Origin: Caulobacteraceae bacterium
GTDB lineage: Bacteria; Pseudomonadota; Alphaproteobacteria; Caulobacterales; Caulobacteraceae
Assembly (NCBI GenBank): GCA_004144935.1
Contig: SDZP01000238.1
Location: 1 to 5,519 of the forward strand
Direction of reading: 5' to 3'
Length of the DNA stretch: 5,519 nucleotides
Part shown: piece after piece, positions 5,469-5,519 of the stretch
Position numbering within the stretch: position 1 is the first letter of the stretch
Layout: every line of letters starts with the position of its first letter
The notes under the pieces: model-generated
Databases searched by the model: none
What the model was told of the DNA's origin: nothing
The model's input: only the letters and a program-made list of their open reading frames with translations
Made by a program: the position numbers and the translations under genes

Positions 5469-5519
5469 TCACGCGCCGAACGCCGCCGCGTATCGCTCCG
5501 GCTTGAACCCGACCAGCAG
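5469..5519 (-). CDS. C-terminal end of an upstream gene, possibly YffB/ArsC-Spx family (partial)
   Basis: Sixteen codons and a TGA (5471-5469) read LLVGFKPERYAAAFGA to the window edge. The pattern 'hydrophobic-hydrophobic-x-GF-4x-Y-3x-F' close to the stop matches the tail of small ArsC/Spx-like thioredoxin-fold reductases; E. coli YffB ends with a comparable MLLGFSDSSYQQFF. The active-site Cys would lie outside the window. The codons are G/C-ending and look like genuine coding sequence. The family call rests on only 16 residues and could be wrong. Confidence 0.5.
   Translation of the reverse strand: MLVGFKPERYAAAFGA

Overview
This is a GC-rich, densely coding window in which every supported gene lies on the minus strand, so it is described right to left, in the direction of transcription. 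Gene order (serS-surE-pcm-lipoprotein), strong G/C third-position bias, one-base stop/start overlaps and a full CtrA-type box (TTAA-N7-TTAAC) together suggest an alphaproteobacterium, most likely in or near the Caulobacterales. That placement is an inference from content; no database search was possible.

Right part (5519 to 3121). The last 16 codons of an upstream gene, whose tail resembles the YffB/ArsC-Spx family, end at 5469. A 155-base leader follows. Then comes a tight cluster: a 126-residue three-helix membrane protein (DUF6249-like), an ECF-type RNA polymerase sigma factor, a 127-residue two-helix membrane protein overlapping the sigma gene by 8 bases, and panB (ketopantoate hydroxymethyltransferase) overlapping that gene by one base (TAGTG). 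The layout suggests a membrane-linked sigma-factor module whose transcript also carries the first committed enzyme of pantothenate/CoA synthesis. The two-helix protein is a candidate anti-sigma factor by position only. The last third of the sigma gene has strikingly different codon use from the rest.

Middle (3120 to 3018). A 103-base gap separates panB from serS. It holds a perfect 11-bp inverted repeat just after the panB stop, which may be a terminator or a member of a dispersed palindromic repeat family.

Left part (3017 to 1). serS (seryl-tRNA synthetase), surE (5'/3'-nucleotidase) and pcm (protein-L-isoaspartate methyltransferase) are packed with no spacing, as in many proteobacteria. 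After 88 bases the N-terminus of a lipoprotein begins and runs off the window. By the surE-pcm-nlpD order known from E. coli, this is probably a LysM/M23 (NlpD- or DipM-like) cell-wall factor. The CtrA-type box sits 45 to 60 bases before its start, suggesting it has its own cell-cycle-linked promoter.

Most of the window is conserved housekeeping sequence. I see no mobile element, CRISPR array, tRNA or rRNA. The points worth a second look are the sigma module and its coupling to panB, the codon break inside the sigma gene, and the CtrA-type box.
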